A stretch of 64,000 bases of DNA, taken from contig AP025069.1 of assembly GCA_036186865.1 (NCBI GenBank), forward strand, positions 17,736,808-17,800,807. The letters are read 5' to 3'. This DNA comes from Eustoma russellianum (lineage: Eukaryota > Streptophyta > Magnoliopsida > Gentianales > Gentianaceae). The position numbers and the translations under genes were made by a program. Positions 57,405 through 64,000 of this stretch are shown here, piece by piece. Positions within the stretch are counted from its first letter, which is position 1. Every line of letters begins with the position of its first letter. The notes under the pieces are model-generated. The model was not told the origin of the DNA. It ran no database searches and saw only the letters and a program-made list of their open reading frames with translations.

Positions 57405-59158
57405 GCCCAGACGGTACGGCCTATCCTTCACCCAAAAAAATATTTATAATGACGAGCTATATATTTCTATCCAGATATCTAATCGACACGTCATCAACGT
57501 ACATCAACGTCAAGCCGCCAGATACATATCATCCTTTTTGATATACATATTCTAAGTCATATATTCCATGTCATCAAGCTTCCAAAAATATACCGACATG
57601 TCTCAAGTTCGTAAACCGAAAATTGTCACACCAAATGACTACCGAAACGTCACCGACATGTCACACACTTACCATACAAAGATGGCAAGCCAATATACAC
57701 TCCAAATACACAAACGTTTCGTGCACCACATGTCTAATACAGCCACAAAGTCATACCATAATTACATATATCAATTACCTATAATTTGCCTTGATTTTTT
57801 GAAAAATCAAATTCAAACATTAGACCACATGGCTGAAATTATTTCAGCTTTTGGAGCGGAAATTATACATTATATTATGTATATTATATGGTTTATAACA
57901 CATTTTGCATGTCTAAGGGGTTTGAGATAAAATGGAGAAAAATCACGCAATCGACAGAAGTCGAAAAATCGGTTTTCTACACTTTCAAGAAGACGTTTTT
58001 TTGCTACACTTTGTGACATGTATATAGAAATGTCTTACACATCCAAGACGCATGTTGGAGTATTCTAGAAAACCATGTTAAATGGCGATTAAAATTTACT
58101 ATATACTACATCATTATTTGTCAAAATTCAAAAATGGTTTTCAACACATGTGAGCTGAGTTTGGACGGCTGTTATGAGCTTATTTGGAGCCTAGATGGAG
58201 CTTATTTTGCACTATGATTGGTGGAGAATGATCCACAAATGAATTCTAGTGTTGATGGAGACCAAGTCACACATGGAAAGCTTTCAAAAATTCAAAAATG
58301 CTGAAGATTTTAGCACATGGTTTAAGCGGGTGGGTTTTGCTAGTTTTCAAGATCAAATTCATTCTAAAAATGAGGGACAATCACACTTATGATTGTTTGG
58401 CAATCAAGGCATTTGAAATTTGAATTTTTTTTAAAGATTTTTCTTGGTATTTTCCATGTCATATTTTATGTGCCAAGATGGATAAATGAAGACCCTATCA
58501 TAGAGTGACAACAATGTGAAGACACATCACTTGTCCAATTACATTTCACCAAGTAAGCAAAGGTATGTCAAAAGCTATACAAGGTATCTTCCAAGGGCAT
58601 TCAAGGAATTCTTCAAGAGGGAATTCAGCCAAGAGGGGGCGGCCATATACATAACAAAAGCAAGGAAGAAGGCCAAACAAAAGACAAGACTCATTTCTAC
58701 TATGAAGTGCAAAGCAAGACTTCTCTTCATCTCCTATCTTCTTCTCTTGCACATAGCCTTAAGCCTATCAAATATACATCTCATAATCTGTATAGGCTTC
58801 ATACATACCATCCATACACATTCTATTCTTGTACAAGGTTGATCAAGGTGTGATCAAACCTTCATTAGTGAGGTGGTGGTGTTTTTGTTGATTGTTGTTG
58901 TTCTTTGTAAACAGGATGGACATTAAAGGAGTTAGTAACACTAGCCAACCTTGTTATAAGGTGTTTTTGGTGATTAGTGAATACCGAAGGAGGTGTCCTC
59001 GAGGACTGGAGTAGGCCATATTGACCAAACCTGTATACAAATCTTGGTGTTCTTACTTTCAGCACTTTTACTCTTAGTTTCTGTTTTTACAACATTTTCA
59101 ACGCAACAGAAAAAATAGCAAACGATTTTCAAAATTCATCAAATTTTGCAGAGACATA
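57405..59158 (+). repeat. SIRE-like LTR H', copy in unit 2
   Basis: Duplicate of 50205-51956 with scattered substitutions; ends at the same GCAGAGACATA junction. Confidence 0.75.
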
Positions 59159-59939
59159 GATAAAATCCTCTTTGAAAACAGAATCTGAGACTACCTCAAA
59201 TTCAGAACCCGTTTTTGAAAAATTCAAAACTCCTTGTACACAACTCCAAAAATTATGCAAATTTTCAGAACTTAACTTCAATGTGTTGACAAGACTCTGT
59301 CCAAAAATCAGATAAAAATAAGATTGTTTGATCCTTGAAACAAATACAAAGATTCAGATGGTCAATTTGGACAGAATTTGACAGAATGTTGCTGAAATTG
59401 AAAAACGTGTTTCTCTTTGAATACTCAACCAAAAAGGTTCATCTTTATGTCAAAACACTCCTTAGGATGTCTAGTTTATGTTTCCAAAAGGCCCTGACCT
59501 TAAACAATTCTTGATTAAAACATAATTTAAGTTTTTTCAAAACTGGTCAGTTTGCAGCCAGATTGGAGCAGTTATCTTACAAAGACTGAAAGACTAACTT
59601 TTCCTTGCTCAAATCAAGTTATTCTTATTGCAAACTAAAGCTAACAGTCTGAAGTATAATTCCACCAAAAATCACGAATTTTGAAAGTGTTTATCTATTT
59701 TTCCAAAACATGGGAAATTGTGTGAAATCTACGGAGAAAACGAGCAGAATGCAGAAATGTAGAAACAAGATAAGAACACCGAGAATTTATCCTAGTTCGG
59801 TCAATGTGACCTACTCCAGTCCCAAGGAACACCTTTCCTTGGATTTCACTATGGTATGAAACAACTTACAACAATAACCAAGCTTGACCTTGGGTTATAC
59901 ACCAACCCTATTGAAGACTTGGATGAACACCTTCTATGC
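59159..59939 (-). repeat. Tandem duplication, unit 3 (partial LTR G'')
   Basis: 781 bp of the G-type LTR, again from GATAAAATCCTCTTTG, with the 119-bp segment present. It is truncated at 59939, where gypsy LTR I begins, before its TATA box. Confidence 0.88.
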
Positions 59940-60548
59940 TGTTATATCCCATTTTTTTTTCTAAGGGTAGAATAGTCATTGAGGGGTAATTAATTATTAA
60001 ACCTAATTGGATTAGGAAATTTTCCCTAAACCCTAATCAAATTTCTATTTAATCACGTGAATACTATTCTCCTTCCCCACATAAGTCAGCCGCCCCCTTT
60101 CATGGAGAGAGAAAGAAAACGTTTCTTGCTTCCAACGCTCAAGGCCGCCGGTTTCGGGAGGAGCACCGCCAACCCGATCAACCCTTCAAACGCGTATCAA
60201 TTACCAAGTAGGTGCCCCCTTAACATCCGTTGAATGAAACAAACAAAAGTCTTTAATTTCTCTATGACAACGAGATCGTGCATTAGTATTTGTGATTGTA
60301 TAGATGCTTGATTATTAGATTATATGTATATGTGATAAATTGTATGTCCGTATATATGATCGTATATGTATGATGCTATTTTCGTATGAAAACTCGAAAA
60401 AGATTTGATTTTTGATGTGCGTGTGAATACCGGAATCGTAGGAAGAAGCGTTTGTGCCGGCGGCGCGTGGCCGGTGGTGGTGGGCTATGACCACGTGCTG
60501 CCGGATGGAGGGATAAGGGTGAAGGGGGGCTGAGAGGGGGCTGAGGCT

Positions 60549-60558
60549 NNNNNNNNNN
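60549..60558. other. Assembly gap (10 N)
   Basis: Ten undetermined bases next to a GC-rich and GA-rich stretch. The true length is unknown; any reading through it is unsafe. Confidence 1.
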
Positions 60559-60629
60559 GTTGCGTAAGGGAGGGGTTTTGGTTGAAAGTCAGAGAAGGGG
60601 GAACGAAAGAGTAGGGGCCAGGGGGAATC

Positions 60630-60760
60630 TGGGAAAGCTGGGAATAAGGAAAAAGAAAAAGAAAAGAAAAAGAAAAGGAAAAAAATAAGGAAAAAGAAAA
60701 AAGAAAAAAAAAAGAAAAGAAAAGGATAAAGAAGAAGAAAAGTAAAGGGAAAGTAATTGA
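60630..60760. repeat. GA-rich purine tract in LTR I
   Basis: About 130 bp of almost only A and G on the plus strand (AAAGAAAAAGAAAAG-type). It gives spurious Phe/Leu/Ser-rich ORFs on the minus strand. Confidence 0.9.
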
Positions 60761-60824
60761 AGGATTCCGTGTATGATTTTTGTGCATTCATGCATCACGA
60801 GACATTGCATATATGTTATGTTCT

Positions 60825-60917
60825 GTTCCGTTCCGTTCCGTTCCGTTCTGTTAGGATATGCGAGACGTAAGTCGCATATCTGATCTGTTCCGTTCCGTTC
60901 CGTTCCGTTCTGTTAGG
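60825..60917. repeat. Paired TTCCG arrays flanking a hairpin in LTR I
   Basis: Two similar (TTCCG)n runs ending TTCTGTTAGGA surround the palindrome GATATGCGA-8 nt-TCGCATATC at 60855-60880 (9-bp perfect arms). Confidence 0.88.
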
Positions 60918-61045
60918 ACCCCGGGTCATGCATTGCACGATTAGATGAATGTTTCTGAGAAGGTAGGTTTATCATGCATCACGTATGTGGCATTGCATTC
61001 CACGCTCATTCTGCATGGTTATGTGCTTGATTGTCATAAGAAGTT

Positions 61046-61118
61046 ATGACCGTTATACGTTGTTTTAAAAAGATTTGACCGTTATACGTTGTTTAAAAAG
61101 TTCTGGCCGTTATACGTA
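61046..61118. repeat. Triple GACCGTTATACGTTGTTT repeat in LTR I
   Basis: Three copies at about 61047, 61078 and 61106, the last degenerate (GGCCGTTATACGTATTT). Possible LTR promoter or enhancer repeat; no function shown. Confidence 0.75.
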
Positions 61119-61644
61119 TTTGCGAAAACGTGGACAGTCTATTTTCGTATCGACGTATTTATATGTATTTCACTACTGTCCTAGCATGTATGATCTCACA
61201 GGGCCGATGCAGGCAGGGTACCTACTGAGTGACGTTTTTGTCGCTCACACCGTTCGTTTGTTTTGTTGCAGACGATTCAGGGTACGATTACATAAGGGTT
61301 GGAGAGGACTCTGAATGGGCACATTGGGACTCTTAGAGACTGATGATCAAGAATTGAGGAAGTTTTATTTTATTTATTATTTCATTTGAGGATTTAGCTT
61401 AGGGATTTCATTTTACGCACTTTACAATGTCGTTTAGGGGATTTTGACTTAATGTTGACTATATATGATTTTGGGGATTTTACTTTCGATTTAGGGTTTT
61501 GAATTGATTTATTTCGCTTCCGCAAACGAATACTCTGTCGTTTTGATAAGTGCATGGATTCGTACAGACGCCTTGTATGTCCCTTAGTGGAATACGGCGG
61601 GCGTACCGGTTCTGACCCTAGGGTTCGGGACGGGGCGCTACAGG

Positions 61645-61656
61645 TGGTATCAGAGC
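61645..61656 (+). other. Primer-binding site of gypsy I
   Basis: TGGTATCAGAGC, perfect initiator tRNA-Met match, two bases after the LTR. Confidence 0.95.
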
Positions 61657-62032
61657 CCAGGCTCTAGATCTATTGCGGACAACGTAGAAATTAAGAAATG
61701 ATCTTAGACTTAAGAGATGACTATAGACTTAAGTTTCGATCGTAGATGTAAGTTTCGATCGTAGATGTAAGTTTGATCTTAGACTAAGTACCATTCTAGA
61801 CATAAGCGATGATCTGAAACTAAGTTTGATTCTAGACGTAAGCTATGATCTAAGACTAAGTTTGACCTTAGAATAAGTTTGATTTAGACTAAGTGATGAT
61901 CAGACTGGGGGTTCGGTTGGTTTCTATTTTCGTTTTATTTATCAACAATTGACTATTTTCCGTTTCTTAAATTTATATATACCTGAAATGCTCTTGAAAA
62001 AAAAAATTGAAATTTTCGTTGGCGTAATAAAT
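61657..62032 (+). other. Untranslated leader of gypsy I
   Basis: Holds the clearest array of the shared leader motif: about ten units of 15-22 bp of the form AAGTTTGATCTTAGACT or AAGTTTCGATCGTAGATGT between 61680 and 61900. No ORF. Confidence 0.8.
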
Positions 62033-62310
62033 ATGCCGCCGAGAGGAGAATGGTAGGAACGGCAATAGAAACCAATCTAAGAATGGGGCTCCACCGCAGG
62101 TTGTGCTTCCCCAGGCCCTGACCGACGCATTACTGGTCATGGTCCAAGCGTGGCGCAACAACATCAGCAGCCACATGCTCCACCACCACCGCGCTCATAC
62201 TTGAGATTCTTCTACAAGTGGATGCGGAGGAGTGGTGGTGCAACACAATTGACACCGCCGATCATTTGGATCTAATTTTAGAATTCAAGAGGTATTATGT
62301 AACGACAATA
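62033..62310 (+). pseudogene. Gypsy I gag, N-terminal remnant
   Basis: ATG at 62033 stops after seven codons. The next frame carries NGRNGNRNQSKNGAPP and VVLPQALTDALLVMVQAW, clearly like the gag start of element E (LPQALVDALVQIGEAV). The frame ends in a His-rich run at about 62202. A short FKRYY-like piece at about 62285 may be further gag. Heavily decayed. Confidence 0.65.
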
Positions 62311-62700
62311 CGATCTTCAGAGCATGGCTCTAGATCTACGACGGAAATGTAGAATTAGGCCATGATATTAGAAAATAAGTTAGAATTTTGCCTCTAAGTC
62401 ACAATCTTAGACATTAGTGATGATTTAAACATAAGCGATGATCATGAATATAGGAACTGATCTCAGTTATGAGCAGTTATCATGAACATAAGTCACGATC
62501 TTATACATAAGTAACGATCTCGAATAAGAGTTGACTTTAGACATAAGTACTGATTTAGTAATAAGTGTTGATTATGTATTAATTATGATTTGGAAATAAG
62601 ACGTGATCTTAGACTTAAGAAATGATGTTGTCAAGAACGATCCTAGAAATAAGTTATGATCTTAAACTTAAGAAGTCGATCGGTTTTGAAGCACGTATAC
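62311..62700 (+). other. Second decayed gypsy leader
   Basis: Begins CAGAGCATGGCTCTAGATCT, which resembles the sequence right after a gypsy PBS (compare 61650-61672), then repeats of the type CATAAGTGATGATCTTAGAC. It seems to be the leader of another gypsy element joined to the gag of I. Confidence 0.55.
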
Positions 62701-64000
62701 CTAGGATATCTCATACGATTCTCCCTTATCTAAGGTTGATCATAACTCTCTAAGCCGTGATCTTAGTAACCCTAGTTGAATACTATACATTTGATTTGAA
62801 TGAATTACAATGTTAACCCGAATACCTTACTACAAACGTTGGTTGACATATTGATGGGTTAGGCGGTAACTCAGTTGCCTTATCATTACTGCAACACGGT
62901 ACTCGGTACCGTTAGGGTAAAGTAAAGCAGGTCCATATCTCTACTTGGACGGTAACATCAGAGCAGGCTTAGGTCGAAGTTGGGACCATAGCTAATAAGA
63001 AATGAATTATAGTAGTATAATAAATACGAAGAGATGATTTATAGTAGAATGACAGAAACCAAATAACGATTAGCGTTATAATCAGTAGAGTTTAGTTAAG
63101 GATATTGTACAAAGGAATTTATAGTCTAGGGTTAAGATGTTGAATGCATGGAAATAAAAAATAGGCCGACGATATTAGTCTTATTAGAGGTATTGAGCAA
63201 TAGTGACATGCGAAAATCGACCATAGTATGTGCTTTGGAATACTATATCGTTACAAAATTGTGGGTTAAATGATGACATCGGAACATTTGGTGTGAATCT
63301 AGTAGGTTTGAATTGAAATAGAGTAAGAATGAACCAGTAGTGGTTGCTTGTTCAGGTGAGATTTAACTAGGATAATTAGCGGTTCAAATAACCAGTAAAG
63401 AAATACATTGGATCAGTATGGCTCGCGAAAGCATGGTGAATTAGAACACCTTAAGTCAATAAATATTTAGTGTGCCATGCTAGGATTGGACAATTTAAGT
63501 TAGAGATTTTATCATAGTAGGCGAATGTTAGACTTATAAGAAGCGATACATAACCGGATTGTTCTCTTGAAAATAAGGATGAATTATAGAAATTATACGA
63601 AATATTGGACTATTATTTCTCTAGCAGATAAATATTTTATATAAGCACATACACCGAGTTATACCTACATTGACTTCAAAAGACATTTTATTTTCGAAAA
63701 TACTTCATTAAGTCTCATTTCTTTATATAGTCTACTAAACTTTACGAGGCTAGTTTTTGTTCCGTACTTGTAAATCAGCCTGAAAAAAAAATTTAAATTC
63801 TTTTGCCGACCCTGAAAATGGGAAAACTTTTAAAATGTTGATGTGCTTGCAAAAACGATGTGTTTATATATATTTCTTACAGAATATTTCAAATTTTCAT
63901 TTTTGTTAGATCTATTTTTTAGTCAAAATTAATTTAATTTGACGAGTATCGATATCGCAAACAGTTTAACAGTTTAAATGTTTTTGAAGTTATTTATCCG
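62701..64000. other. Unassigned, mostly decayed LTR-element sequence
   Basis: AT-rich with no ORF I can name. GGTAACATCAGAGC at 62951-62964 looks like a mutated PBS, preceded by GTAAAGTAAAGCAGGTCC that resembles a gypsy LTR end, so a third decayed gypsy start may lie here. From 63000 on I recognise nothing. Confidence 0.4.

Larger units (their letters stand above)
51957..59158 (+). repeat. Tandem duplication, unit 2
   Basis: 7,202 bp. Begins GATAAAATCCTCTTTG straight after GCAGAGACATA of LTR H, the same junction as at 59159. It contains LTR G' (51957-54481), the LINE half (54482-57397) and LTR H' (57405-59158). Differences from unit 1 are scattered substitutions and a few indels, a few percent by eye. 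Confidence 0.9.
59940..61642 (+). repeat. 5' LTR of gypsy element I (1.7 kb)
   Basis: TG...CA: starts TGTTATATCCCATTTTTTT and ends CTAGGGTTCGGGACGGGGCGCTACA in two short blocks, followed by a PBS. The CCCTTAGTGGAATACGGCGGG block near the end is shared with E, K and D. It contains a 10-N assembly gap at 60549-60558, a GA-rich tract, TTCCG repeats and a hairpin. It is inserted in unit 3 of the tandem block; the other end is outside the window. Confidence 0.87.

Noticed and set aside
60315..60810. Phe/Leu/Ser-rich ORFs resembling a membrane protein
   Set aside because: They read the complement of a GA-rich simple tract and cross the 10-N gap; not a gene.
1..64000. Host protein-coding genes, tRNA or rRNA genes
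   Set aside because: Every ORF with recognisable motifs belongs to a retrotransposon; the tRNA-like matches are only 12-nt primer-binding sites.

Overview
The window is plant nuclear DNA made almost entirely of transposable elements. The evidence is Ty3/gypsy chromoviruses with a chromodomain, Ty1/copia elements of two kinds (short-LTR, and SIRE/Maximus-like with an env-like ORF), an L1-type plant LINE with a C-terminal RNase H, and primer-binding sites matching the 3' end of plant initiator tRNA-Met. I see no host gene, rRNA, tRNA or CRISPR. The species cannot be fixed from the sequence; an angiosperm with a repeat-rich genome, probably a eudicot, fits.

Layout. 1-0.7 kb: end of an RTE-type LINE (minus). 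0.9-2.0 kb: end of gypsy element E (plus: LTR, PBS, start of gag). E is broken at 2033 by gypsy element A (minus; LTR 2033-5703, then chromodomain, integrase and RNase H). A is broken at 7327 by copia element B (minus), and A's RNase H resumes at 41271. B holds a copia-SIRE fragment J (9940-12540), gypsy LTR pieces K and L (12541-19128), a SIRE LTR end M (19129-19406), and a complete SIRE solo LTR F inside its gag (20042-23088). B's 5' LTR is split at 24022/41203 by copia element C (minus, 24023-41202). C is split by a very young, complete gypsy/Tekay-like element D (minus, 27692-39633, 3.43-kb LTRs, TSD GATGG). The nest is therefore E > A > B > C > D, supported by TSDs and by element halves that rejoin across each insertion.

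41.4-59.9 kb: a SIRE LTR (O/H) sits in A's RNase H. It carries an 8.4-kb LINE (P) with a 7-bp TSD. P carries a minus-strand SIRE solo LTR (G) with TSD CAAGG in its reverse transcriptase. A block of about 7.1 kb (G + 3' half of P + H) is tandemly duplicated, with a third partial copy. 59.9-64 kb: another gypsy LTR (I, containing 10 N), its PBS, leader and decayed gag, then at least one more decayed gypsy leader and unassigned AT-rich sequence.

The most interesting signal is in element D. Two short AT-rich GT...AG segments (75 nt at the gag/protease junction, 67 nt in the reverse transcriptase) break an otherwise continuous gag-pol frame, and exact removal of each restores it. This suggests a chromovirus that controls Gag versus Gag-Pol output by splicing, as is known for Ogre elements. 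Other notable signals are an inverted copy of the LINE 3' end at its 5' end, minisatellites at equivalent places in several LTRs, hairpin palindromes in LTR F, and a shared GATCTTAGA-type leader repeat behind the PBS of every gypsy element.
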